Shown here piece after piece: positions 22,001 to 44,649 of a DNA stretch of 64,000 nt. Made by a program: the position numbers and the translations under genes. The stretch comes from Erpobdella octoculata (Eukaryota; Annelida; Clitellata; Hirudinida; Erpobdellidae): contig OZ022241.1 in NCBI GenBank assembly GCA_963978895.1, positions 4,393,967 through 4,457,966 on the forward strand. The letters are read 5' to 3'. Within the stretch, counting starts at the first letter, position 1. The number at the start of each line of letters is the position of its first letter. The notes under the pieces are model-generated. The model made no database searches. It was not told the DNA's origin and saw nothing but the letters and a program-made list of their open reading frames with translations.

Positions 22001-22496
22001 AAGATTTAAGGACATATTCAGAAAATTCCAAGCTAAACAGTCGGTTTGTCAGGTCGGTATTGTTTGCTCGTTTTTGAATTAATCTGTATAGACAATTAAT
22101 AATTAAACATTAATAATAATGCAATTTTTTCAGTTTAATATTTAAAAGTTGGGGGTCTGCAATCGATCACCACACCCCAACCCCTCACGGAATTCGTCAC
22201 CGACAACGATTTTTCTTAATTTTTTTTTTCAATTCCTTTTCAGAGAAAACTTGGTGAAAGTTGACATTTTCTACAAAGAGCTGAGCTACTGCAGAGTTCA
22301 ACATCAGATCAGCTTCCAGTTGATGACCTTCTTCAGTGAGATAGGGGGTCTCCTAGGTCTGCTACTGGGGGCCAGCGTCCTTACCCTCCTTGAATTTATC
22401 GATTTCCTGGTGGTTTTCGGGATTCGACGGCTGTTAAAAACTGCAAAATTAAATCAGCGGTCGCTTGACTTGCGAAAGAAATCTCAGGATGGCTGA
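12373..22496 (+). CDS. DEG/ENaC-family cation channel with giant extracellular insertion
   Basis: Exons: 12373-12922 (start uncertain), 13068-13284, 16857-17024, 17379-17482, 17841-17922, 18200-18321, 18648-18730, 19175-19421, 20133-20180, 20261-20423, 20577-22052, 22244-22496; phases close throughout, giving about 1170 aa. Family marks: His-Gly gating motif in TTLHGIKYIF (241-242), TM1 from residue 257, FPAVTICNYNEYR, TDSGVCYTFN, EPYGSC, CACPSLC, then FFSEIGGLLGLLLGAS leading into TM2 with a GAS filter (about 1129-1131). Typical members have 500-700 residues. The excess is a 183-residue Ser-rich N-terminus with two RRVS sites (130-133, 176-179) and a 492-codon exon just before the last extracellular strand. 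Sodium-selective or cation channel at the plasma membrane; ligand unknown. An intron holds a piggyBac element; several introns are nearly pure repeats. Confidence 0.93.
13464..16051 (-). mobile_element. Complete piggyBac-like DNA transposon
   Basis: A 2588-bp element inserted in the DEG/ENaC intron 13285-16856, antisense to the channel. Ends are CCTCTTCAGTTCC on the left and its near inverse on the right, identical over 9 bp. It is flanked by TTAA on the left (13460-13463) and ATAA on the right (16052-16055), a one-base decay of the TTAA target duplication. Palindromes of the form TGTCCATxxxxATGGACA lie at 13595-13612 and 15680-15697 as inverted subterminal repeats, with a third near 16018-16035. 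The transposase frame is uninterrupted, so the element may be recently active. Confidence 0.93.
13888..15642 (-). CDS. piggyBac-type transposase
   Basis: An intronless 584-residue frame. It has an acidic N-terminus rich in Asp/Ser, the DDE_Tnp_1_7 core, and a C-terminal Cys-rich zinc-binding domain with the pattern CKNTGC, CMSC, C, C. The three catalytic aspartates are visible in LSIDEQMIPF, FCDRYFTSF and MGGVDLCDRM. Length and architecture match active piggyBac transposases, which cut and paste at TTAA. No frameshift or stop is present. The frame begins at the first Met after the promoter side; the next Met (MPVFVF, six codons in) is an alternative start. Confidence 0.95.
   Translation of the reverse strand: MSFWGKMPVFVFITVSLKDVLEAINRDDSDLSDLSEGEDLENKTQNEEVPDDDKDSDNDNDSDDEPLSNIANRRLLWKHVEEFSPNVIDFKNIPDSVDERTRWNTMDYMKQYLDEEFFEYMAFCTNITSTSRTGKSLYTTAIELQHFIGASILMSSISYPQLHMFWQKTLRLPAIADVISRNRYFQIRSSLKVVVDSDVTDDDKKLDRLWKVRPIMDRVRKGCLLLPRCRDLSIDEQMIPFTGACPLRRYVANKPNPIGLKNYVLASPNGLVLDFIVDQGAGTYNHVPDQFKVGVGGAVIAHLAEGLTAGTHIFCDRYFTSFPLIEYMLSKDIYITGTIMGNRVPKEIRKMSDDKSLARMGRGAHDMIVRQDEKIAFVKWFDNKPIMLVSACYGVVPEDLCCRWDKKGKKYVDVSRPVIIREYNAKMGGVDLCDRMLSHYRMKAKTKKWTIRTLMHFIDLSLTNAWIRYRADNIELGTARKDILSFLRFRMDIAEAFLAASKEGSTETDTEDEQPPTKRICEQVPSVHRRLSSAKHMPEMDNCKNSSRCKNTGCSGKTRFRCMSCNVHLCIVADRNCFAAFHSK
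17033..17372. repeat. (GAT)n/(GATGGT)n microsatellite filling a channel intron
   Basis: About 340 bp of GAT then GATGGT hexamers occupy nearly all of the 354-bp interval between the exon ending at 17024 and the one starting at 17379. Only about 8 bp on the donor side and 6 bp on the acceptor side are not repeat. The interval is 118 codons long, open in the channel frame (Met/Val runs), and in phase on both sides. Confidence 0.95.
17530..17815. repeat. 15-18 bp GATGTTGATGGTGGA minisatellite
   Basis: Roughly 18 degenerate copies of GATGTTGATGGTGGA occupy the intron 17483-17840 of the channel gene. Translations of both strands look like short peptide repeats, but the flanking exons join in phase across it. 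Confidence 0.88.
18359..18381 (+). other. Intronic G-quadruplex-type motif and GGGTTGG-rich tract
   Basis: Four GGG runs separated by loops of 7, 2 and 2 bases lie 37 bp after the donor at 18321. Further GGGTTGGGTTGG blocks follow to about 18550, including two copies of a unit of about 36 bp. The motif is on the coding strand, so it would also be in the pre-mRNA. Confidence 0.6.
18775..19145. repeat. (ATC/GTC/ACC)n microsatellite in channel intron
   Basis: About 370 bp of ATC-class triplets, with GTC and ACC blocks, fill most of the intron 18731-19174. The intron is 444 bp (148 codons) and open in the channel frame, where it would read as Ile/Val/Thr runs. Confidence 0.93.
19433..19628 (-). 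mobile_element. SINE, copy in channel intron (reverse)
   Basis: This segment is the reverse complement of the element at 30683-30859. Shared blocks include the GCCTCGCTAATTGC-like head, a CCTGGATAAAGGAGGAGGG-like block, ACGACAGGAAGTA and TATAAACTATxATAAAA at the A-rich end. It lies in the intron 19422-20132. Confidence 0.75.
20577..22052 (+). other. 492-codon inserted exon of the DEG/ENaC channel
   Basis: A single 1476-bp exon, phase 2 on both sides, encodes residues 595-1086 of the channel. It separates LSYAKITP...AAWYLA from ENLVKVDIFYKELSY, which in ASIC-type channels are only about 20-25 residues apart. The segment is predicted by eye to be mostly amphipathic helix, has six cysteines and eleven N-glycosylation sequons (for example NLS, NRT, NQS, NSS, NLT, NMT), fitting an extracellular location. 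I do not recognise any domain in it. Confidence 0.88.
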
Positions 22497-22913
22497 GCGC
22501 GTCTATAATGTATCTAGTTTATAATGGTACAGTGAGTGACAGTGACAGTGCGATTTTGTTGAACCATGAAAATTGATCCCCTGTGTTGCTATGGGACGAA
22601 AGTGGAAAAACCAACTAGTCCTTCAAATTGAAGTCGATATAAACGAGAATTACCACGTGACCTATTGATAAAATAGGTAAAAAGTGCGATACAAAATCGG
22701 TTATCTGACAAAAAAAGATTTATTAGATATATTTATTATTTCGAACGATGAAATAGTCAACAGTCCATCATCAATAAAAAAGGTCTTTACATACACAAAC
22801 AAAAACGCATCATTCAGAAAGAGAAATTTAACGTCGCATTTGAAGAAAAAAATTGTTTATTATATATACACGCATATAATAAGCAATTAACAATTAAAAA
22901 TAATTAAAAATCT
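22497..22913. other. Tail-to-tail spacer, 3' UTRs of channel and CNTNAP genes
   Basis: The 417 bp between two converging stop codons must carry both 3' untranslated regions. It is AT-rich and nothing else is visible. Confidence 0.7.
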
Positions 22914-34492
<11,579 letters not shown>

Positions 34493-36106
34493 TCCATTGC
34501 TTATTTTGGAGTAGAATCCTCACCTGTATTATCAAAATCGGAGAAACCTTAGGTGAGAGCAATGAGCTTTTTAAATCTTGATGTAATTTTTATAATTTGT
34601 TTGTGTTTTTAAATCATGTTTTAAATGTATTTTTTAAATTTTAAATAAATATAAAAAATCACTTTGATTAAATTTAAAATTATGCGTTTGAATTGACCAT
34701 TCCCATACCATTCCGTGAATTTTCTGATTTTTGTCATAAAAAATTCAGAAAATCAAAAAAACTTTAAAATTAAAATAAACTAGCTTATATTTTAAGAAGA
34801 GGCGGTGAAGAGAGGGAGAGATGAAGATTGGGAAGGAATGGGCCCCATCCAATATTTGTGACAGATTGATGCCACAGATTGGGACGTTGTGGTAACGCTG
34901 GTTTTAGATTTCGAACCACCGTGCTTAGGCCGACAGGCAAGCGCTTTACCACGATAAGCAACTCCAGGGCCCCCAAAATGAAAAAGTTTGACTATGTTTC
35001 ACGTACGTTAGTCGTTAGACTTTTTTAGAGAAGACGTTTAGTGTTAGTAAAGTATCTTTAAAAAAAAATAATTAACAGTAAAGGTAGTGACGGACACTAC
35101 TATTTATACTCCCCCCTCCAGGTCACTGACTATCTTTGGATGAAAATGCTAATTTTTTTAGAACGACGCCCAGATCTTTCAAATTCAATGATAAATTTAT
35201 AGTGCTTTAACAGAGTGATTTAAACCTAACTCCGTCTTGCTTTTTGCAAGCGAGTCAAAACCAATAAAATTACCATTATAATTTCCACTAACTAGCATTA
35301 TTTTACAGAACACAGACTACACAGATGTTTATACCTTTTAGTTAAAGAGTTGACAACTCAAAGCAGTTACTAGTAGAGCATGGGTGTTTATTTGGCAAGG
35401 AACAAAGGGTAAAGTGTGTTACTCACAGGTGGTCTAGGAAAGATCAAGCAGTAGAGCTTATCAGAAGCAAGAATAGCATATAAGTTGAAAAATAAAGTTC
35501 AATTTTTTATGCAAAATGAACTTTGTGTTTCAAAGGTATAGAGACTATAGAGTGTATAGACGTATTTACCATAATAATAACAATAATATAATAATTATTA
35601 TTATTATTATTATTACCATCAGAAATAGAATAAGATCCATGTTGTTGACTGTACAGTTAGCTTGCTCAAAAAAATGTTCTGCTCTATTTTAATGCTTAAA
35701 ATAACTGACCTCTATTCCAGCCATCTCAACCCTAACCCTAGTAGCATGAGGTTAAACATCATTGTGTTTCATAGGAGGCTGGTAAGAACAAAACGGCTGT
35801 TTGGCATTAATAATGTACTCTGTATTATTCCATAAAACATCTTTATACTCCTACAGAGAAGACAATAACAGTGAAAGTGTCAAAAACTCCTGTTTTGAAA
35901 AACTGCTTCACTATATAACAGTTAACTTGATATTTGAGTGTAGACTAGAACTTTAATTGTTTCAGATTATTTTGTACAAGTATTAAACCACCAAACTCAT
36001 AAAATAAAACAGTGTCTTTTTCTACACGTGAGCCAATTATGTTAACAAAAAGTCGTTTAGGTATAACTTTATAAGTCTTAATGTTGAAATATGTACAGGA
36101 ACTGGT
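34493..36106. other. Spacer upstream of CNTNAP and downstream of DPCD
   Basis: It should hold the CNTNAP promoter and 5' UTR. One short upstream open frame (ATG GAA TGA) overlaps the CNTNAP start by the sequence ATGGAATGACG. A tRNA-like SINE is at 34800-34978, and a fragment resembling the dispersed SINE head is near 35225-35265. No other gene is seen. Confidence 0.6.
34800..34978 (-). mobile_element. tRNA-derived SINE
   Basis: On the minus strand the head reads GTGGTAAAGCGCTTGCC (A-box like) then GGTGGTTCGAAATC (B-box like), at the spacing of a tRNA, followed by about 110 bp of unrelated sequence. This is the usual layout of a tRNA-derived SINE. Only one copy is seen in this window. Confidence 0.55.
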
Positions 36107-37725
<1,619 letters not shown>

Positions 37726-38034
37726 TTTCGTATTGAGTGCAATAAATCCAAGAAATGCAAGTTTATATTATTGTATCCATAGCCATAGCCATAGACTCTT
37801 AAAATAGCTTACTTCTTAAATTGTTTACATAAAAAATTTAATTAACTAAATAAATATTTTAACAACAACTATTGTTTAAAAAAAAATTATTTATTAGTTT
37901 AACATTAACAAAGAACTAAAACCTAACCTCGTGCATGATCGTGCATCTGTTTACATTCGGCGTTCTTTCGAATCGCATTTTATTTTTTTTATAATATAAT
38001 TGAAAGGATTAAGTTGTTTTCACATTTAATAAAA
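37726..38034. promoter_or_regulatory. Divergent promoter region DPCD / DDX31
   Basis: Start codons of two genes on opposite strands are 309 bp apart, so both 5' UTRs and promoters must lie here unless there are upstream non-coding exons. The sequence is AT-rich with no clear TATA box or CpG island; a small less AT-rich patch lies near 37925-37980 (CGTGCATGATCGTGCATC). Confidence 0.6.
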
Positions 38035-41000
38035 ATGGATATTGACGATAACATTCAGCTCAATATTGTGCATTCAAATATGCGCCGAAAAGTTAATATA
38101 CAGGTATTGGTCGATTAATTTCAACACTTCAACACATAAAATTAAAATATATATAACATATTAAACTAAAATTATAAAATAGTTGTTTTTAGACTGTTTT
38201 AGATTAAAAGTTTGTGTTCTAGAAATTCAGCGCACTTCGTGCACTGCAATGTCAACGATTTAAAATTTAAAATCTGCTCAAGACACAAAGACAAGACAAG
38301 AATGATTATAAATAGATTGTTTTTTGTTAAAGAACTCGGTCCTAGACGTAGAATCTAGATCTAACTTTAACTTTATTTGACTATAACAGACAGACCGTTG
38401 TTATTTACTAAGGACAAAGAATCAAATGTATGCATAAAATAATAATAATAATATTAAATTAATAAACAATCAACAGTAGACGAATAAGAAGAAAATAAGT
38501 AAATTAAGATGGTTTAAAAAAAACTAGCTAATGAGTCTTTATTCTACTTTAAAGTAGTTCATGGTTGAATTTTGAATATACTAGAATAGAGAAGTTAATA
38601 AGAATTTTTTTTCAATTTTGGTACCCCTACTGATTATTTATTAATAAATGCTCTTTTTTAGAATGAACTTAATGAAATCATTTCTCAACAAAAAAATCCA
38701 CAAAGTATGGCTGGCAAAAAGTTGCTGAAAGTGCCAAAACAGAAAAAGGTGATCGTCGCTAAAACGATGTCGGCCAACTTCATGGCAAAACAAAAAAAGA
38801 AAAAAGAAGTTGAAGCCGTCAAAAAAGTTGTCAAAGCCGTCAAAAAAGAAGTCAATGACGTCAAGGCAACCAAACAAGAATCAGCTGTGACGGTTGTAAG
38901 AGATCCGAATGTAAAATCTATTCTTAAAACACCAAAACCAAAAAAAGCCATCCCCGTCAATGACAAGAAAAGGAAGAGGGTTTCATTTGGTGAGGGTAAG
39001 GGTGGAGATGACGGGGATAATGATGATGATGAGTACAATGATGAAAAACAGTACAGGGCAGCACCGAAGAAGAAATTCAAGTCATCTTCGCTGTTTTTAA
39101 AGAATCCGACCATACCCAGGGTGGATTGGTACGTGTTGAGGGTTTATTTTGAACTTTGGTTTACTGGATTTGTGTTTATCATTTATTTTTGTAGATGAAA
39201 ATTAAATGATTCCATTTGTGAAGAAATATTTGTTTATTTATCTATTATAGTGAAGATGTCACCCCCATAAATGAAAACGTCTTTTCAAAAGCTTCTTTTT
39301 CTTCTGCAAAGCTGCATCCGTTCATGGTTGGTTCCAGTTAAATGTTTCCAATTATTCTCAAACCACTTCTGCTAATGGCAACATGTGACGATTTAATATG
39401 CTTAGTTTATCAGGAGTAATTTAAATCCTGTTATGCTTTTTAAAATGATTAAAACTCCATGCTTATTTTATTTTCTCAATCATCTAACTAATCAACAAAG
39501 CTTTACCATTTAATATTTCTGCAATCATTGATAGGTGTCGAACTTGGAACGCCTGGGCATGACAAAGATGACGGCTGTTCAGAGACGAGCCATTCCTATG
39601 ATTATGAAGAAAAAAGATCTGCTTGTTAAATCACAAACCGGTTCAGGTCTCCTATGAACTATTTCTTTATTGACAATTACGTTTTTTAATTAGTTTGATC
39701 TACTGCATAAGCAATCAAGAGCTAATCATAATGGGAGCTATTGTCCGGATATTTTATTAATTTAGTTTTTTTCTAAGAAAAATGGTGATGACAGGAAGGT
39801 GGTGTAGATATAGATCATTATAAAGAAATGTTTCTAAAGAATTCTCAACTTTTTTCCCTAAAAACTTGGTGACCATTTTCAAAAATGTTCACTTATTTTG
39901 TTAAAATTCCTTGATTGTTTTGCCCTAATTTTAAGGCATTTTTACTAAAATCTGGGGAATTTGTAGTAATCATATTCCACTTGTGATTGATTTGTTTCTC
40001 AATGAAAATCAGCACTCAACTTTTTAAGGTTCATTTTTTGCAGGCAAGACCCTCTGCTATGCGGTTCCCATCATCGAGTCTCTTCAGTCTCTCGAACCAA
40101 AGGTGAAGAGGTCAGACGGTCCATACTGCATTGTTATTGTGCCCACGAGAGAGGTCCTCATATTGTTAATTGTCTTTTATTTTCTTTTTTTCTTCAATTT
40201 TAGTTATCCGGTTTTGTGAAATTATTTATTTATAATTCTTTTTTTTATGTTTTGTGAAATTATTTATTTATAATTCTTTTTTTTATGTTTTGTGAAATTA
40301 TTTATTTATAATTCTTTTTTTTATGTTTTGTGAAATTATTTATTTATAATTCCTTTTTTTATTATTGATTTAATTTATTAAATTGATTAACTTACAGCTT
40401 GTCGTTCAAACAACCAACGTCCTCTCAAAGCTCACCAATGTATGTTGTTATGTTCAGCTCTTCTCTGTTCGTATTGCTTTTTTCCTATCGGGATTATTAA
40501 ATTCGTTAATATTTTTTCACAGCCCTTCTGCTGGTTGGTGACCGGCTGCCTGATGGGCGGAGAGAAAAAAAAATCAGAAAAGGCCAGGTGAGATCATAAG
40601 CCATTATAATAATTTATTTGTACTTTCTCTCTTTAAGGTAGGTGTTCTTCTGATTGGTCCTGCAATTCGTTGAATAAATTATTGCAATTTTTCAATTGTT
40701 TTTTTCTTGGTGTTTTGTTGCATCAAGTACGTTAACAAGTTTTTATGTGCATTTTATTTCTCTGTTTTCAATAATATATATATTTTGTCATCTTCAAAGA
40801 CTGCGGAAAGGTGTCAACATAATCGTTTCCACACCTGGACGACTAGTGGACCACCTGGACAGCACAGCATCACTCGAGCTTAGCAAGGTCAAATATCTGG
40901 TCATAGATGAAGCTGATAGGTCAGCATTACAACGAATCAAGTTTTTTGTTATCACGTGACTTAAATTCGTTTAAATTAGAAAATGAATTTAATTGAATCA

Positions 41001-44000
41001 TTTCGAATTTTATTTTATTTTGATTTGAAAATTCAAATAGCTGATTTAATTTAAATTCAAACATTCCAGGATGTTGGAGCTGGGTTTCGAAAGATTCGTC
41101 TCACGGATCATTCTGGTCATGAACCAAAAATGCACCGACGGGTTCCAGACGATCCTCCTGTCCGCCACGCTTTCCCCGGGAGTGGAAAAACTTTCGGGGA
41201 TGACCTTGAAGGATCCCGTCAGAGTTGACATGGCTCTGACTAATAAGGTAAAATTTATGTTTCAAATTTCAAATCACAAGTAAAGTTTGGTCATGTAAAA
41301 TGTTTACGGTTTTATAAACGGATTACATTTTTGTCATGCGACCAGGTGACAGAAAATGGTGAAGAGGTCGCAGAAGAGTTAGCCACGCCCGCTAGCTTGA
41401 AGCACCATTTTGTCGTTGTTCCGAGCAAGCTGCGATTGGTTACTTTGGCTGCTTTCATCTTGTGGAAGTGTCAGGTACGTCGCTCAACTTATTATAATAA
41501 AAATAATTTGTCATAAAATATTTTTATTATAGAATAACATTTTTGTTTTTCATGTTTTTTTACTGAAAACAATGTAAAATGTATACCGGTTAATCGATAT
41601 TGTTAACCGCAATGTACATAATACACTAATTAACATAATAAAAAACACAATGAAATAAACTAATTACACACATATTCGTAAGATGTGACATCTACAGCTT
41701 ACTGAAAATTATGTAAAATATAAACACTGGTTACTGGATCTTGTTATTGAATGATTATATATTTGTTTGACCTTCAACAATCAGCTGAGCAGCAACCCCT
41801 GCAAGGTCATCGTCTTCCTGTCGACGCAAGACTCGGTCGAGTTCCATCACAGTCTTTTCAACTCGACCTTCTTCAATCCCGGAGGAGAAAATGACGATGA
41901 CAGCGATGAGGTTCCGAAAGAATTTGAGCTTTATAAGCTCTATGGTGATATGGAACAAAAGGTGAGTTTTGGAAAATTATGTTTTTTCTTAAAAATGTTG
42001 CATTTCAACGTCTGGGAGCATTAAATTATATGCTAATTTACGTTTTATTCTGTCATTAAATCATTTTAATATAACTGCATTATAAACTGTAACTGCTCTG
42101 AGAAATTTTTCTTTTTAGAGAGCACGTTAAATAAATAAATAATAATAAAATAATAATAATAATAATAATAAACTGTAACTGAATCGTAAACTGTAACTGA
42201 ATCGTAAGTTGTAACTGCATCATAAATTATAATTGCATCATAAGTTATAACTGCGTCATAAATTATAACTGCGTCATATCATAAATTATAACTGCGTCAT
42301 ATCATAAATTATAACTGCGTCATATCATAAATTATAACTGCGTCATATCATAAATTATAACTGCATCATAAATTGTAACTGCATCATAAATTATAACTGC
42401 ATCATAAGTTGTAACTGCATCATAAGTTATAACTGCATCATAAATTGTAACTGCATCATAAGTTATAACTGCATCATAAGTTGTAACTGCATCATAAATT
42501 GTAACTACATCATAAATTGTAACTGCATTATAAATTGTAACTGCATTATAAATTGTAACTGCATTATAAGTTGTAACTGCATTATAAGTTGTAACTGCAT
42601 CTTAAATTGTAACTGCATCATAAGTTATAACTGCATCATAAGTTGTAACTGCATCATAAATTGTAACTACATCATAAATTGTAACTGCATTATAAATTGT
42701 AACTGCATTATAAATTGTAACTGCATTATAAGTTGTAACTGCATTATAAGTTGTAACTGCATCTTAAATTGTAACAGGATCGTATGAAGATTTTTTCCGA
42801 CTTTCACTCTGCAAAATCCGGAGTTCTCCTGTGTACTGTGAGTTCTTGCTTTATTGCTACAATTTCTCTTTCTTGTAAATCTATCTACTAATTTTGCTAC
42901 ATACATATATATATTTAAAAATAACTCAAATAAATCCATCTTGCTATTAACATCATTATCATAACTCTACTAGGATGTGGCTTCCAGAGGTCTTGACATG
43001 CCCCACATAGAATGGATCGTCCAGTACAACACCCCGGGCTCACCAGCAGATTACGTGCACAGGGTAGGTCGGACAGCCAGGATAGGTACAAAGGGTAATG
43101 CCCTGCTTTTTCTCGCTCCTTCGGAGGTTGAGTACGTCAAAGTCATGGCTGAGCAAAAGATTGCGTTAGTTGTATTTTTATTGGTGGAATAATAAATAAG
43201 AAAAATTTAATTATTATAAATAAATTTATAAATTTAATTATTATAACTGAATTGTAAATTTAATTATTGTAACTGGATTATAAATTTAATTGCCGTAACT
43301 AAATCCTGGACTTAATTATAACTAAAATATAAATTTAATTATTTAAAAAAAACTTGAATGTGAGTTTTTGTTTTGTCGATCAGGATGCAGGAAGTGAAGA
43401 TGGATGACATATTGAAAACATTACTCCTCGAGAGTCAGATGGGCAAACTGGACTTAACACACAAGGTCAGTAAAATGTCGATAAAATCTTTGCAACTCAC
43501 CGCATGTCTCTTTTTTTGCCGTGTTTAAAATAATACTATGATATTAATGCGCTATTCTAGCATTAGAGACGTATTATTGGTGTGAATTATTATGTTTTTT
43601 TCTTTTGCAGGGTAACAGACCTAACACACTCCAGGACAGTGCAGCATTCCTCCAAGCTCAGTTTGAAAATAACCTGGCAGATAACATGGAGATGAGAACC
43701 ATGGCTAGGAAAGGTTGGCACGTAAACTATGATTCAGTTCAGAGTTGTCCACGGGTTAAGTTTTCAGGGCCTGACCCGTAGACAACTCTGGTTCAGTTTT
43801 CTTTTGAATGCGCCTTCATTCCGTTACTTATCACTCTGCTAGAGCTGACCTAAACCAACCTGTTCATCAGTTGCCACGTTTTATCATTAATTTATTTTTC
43901 TACTTGAATCGACTTACTTTTGTTCAGTTCAGAGTTGTCCACGGGTCAAGTCTTCAGGACCCGACCGACCCGTGGACAACTCTGGATTAGTTGTATTTTG

Positions 44001-44649
44001 AATGCGCCTTCCTTCCGTCACATATCACTCTGCTAGAGCTGATCTAGACCAACCCGTTCATTAGTTGCCACGTTTTATCGTTACTTTTTTTCTACTTGAA
44101 TCGACTTACTTTGATGTTATATTTATTTATTTATTTTCATCTTTCTACAGCTTACCAGTCATTCATCAAGGCCTACTCGACCTACCCCGCAGCTCTCAAG
44201 CACATCTTCCACATCAAGAGACTCCATCTCGGTCATCTCGCAACCAGTTTCGCCCTCTCGGAGCCTCCCAGCAGCGTCACCAAGCTTGTGACCAAGTACG
44301 GTAGAATTCAAAAGGCGGCTGAGAAGAAATTTTTCAAGAAACGCGACAATAGCTCTGGGGTCAAGAGGGTAAGAGCGCCCGGTGTTGATGCGTCAGCTTT
44401 CACGAAAAGGTTAGTTATTTTTATAGAGTTCAAATTATATAAGTTGTTGGGGGGATATTATATTTCAGTAAATATTTTCATTTATGTAGATAATGGCATA
44501 AAATTTAAGTATCTCTTGTGGATATTATCATTAAAGCAGTAATAGTAATAATAATAAAACAAGTCTATCGTTTGTTAATTTGTTTATTTTTTATTTTCAG
44601 GCCTAAGTTGAATCTGGCCGGTATGAGCGAGTTCGATTCCGGAATCTAA
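38035..44649 (+). CDS. DDX31: DEAD-box RNA helicase DDX31/Dbp7
   Basis: Seventeen exons with closing phases, 762 aa: 38035-38103, 38662-39128, 39251-39326, 39535-39646, 40044-40153, 40398-40439, 40523-40587, 40800-40919, 41070-41247, 41346-41474, 41785-41961, 42778-42837, 42974-43164, 43384-43465, 43611-43713, 44151-44409, 44601-44649. The N-terminus is very Lys-rich and acidic, typical of nucleolar proteins. Helicase motifs: Q ([13 protein letters not shown]), I SQTGSGKT, Ia PTRE, GG in [48 protein letters not shown]. The C-terminal [13 protein letters not shown] and [11 protein letters not shown] identify the DDX31/Dbp7 branch, which acts in 60S ribosomal subunit assembly. Yeast Dbp7 has a similar length. 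A polyadenylation signal AATAAA lies at 44668-44673. Confidence 0.95.
40214..40365. repeat. 38-bp minisatellite in DDX31 intron
   Basis: Four copies of a unit containing TGTGAAATTATTTATTTATA and a T-run, ending close to the acceptor of the exon at 40398. Confidence 0.9.
42121..42775. repeat. 16-21 bp minisatellite abutting a DDX31 acceptor
   Basis: More than 35 degenerate copies of TAAATTGTAACTGCATCA, with internal higher-order repeats (42488-42600 recurs at about 42656-42768). The last unit, TTAAATTGTAACAG, supplies the splice acceptor of the exon that starts at 42778. Confidence 0.93.
43735..44110. repeat. 190-bp tandem duplication with hairpin
   Basis: A block starting CAGTTCAGAGTTGTCCACGG at 43735 recurs at 43925, a 190-bp period, with about 10 percent divergence. 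Each copy starts with an inverted repeat (CAGAGTTGTCCACGGGT against ACCCGTxGACAACTCTG) that could fold into a hairpin. It fills the intron 43714-44150. Confidence 0.85.

Noticed and set aside
34902..34975. Functional tRNA genes at 6519, 34902, 36424 and 49640
   Set aside because: A- and B-box-like motifs are present, but acceptor stems do not pair and three of the four have extra tail or sit in introns; SINE heads or pseudogenes fit better.
38641..39113. Minus-strand frames over 38641-39113
   Set aside because: Phe/Leu/Ser-rich shadows of the Lys-rich N-terminus of DDX31.
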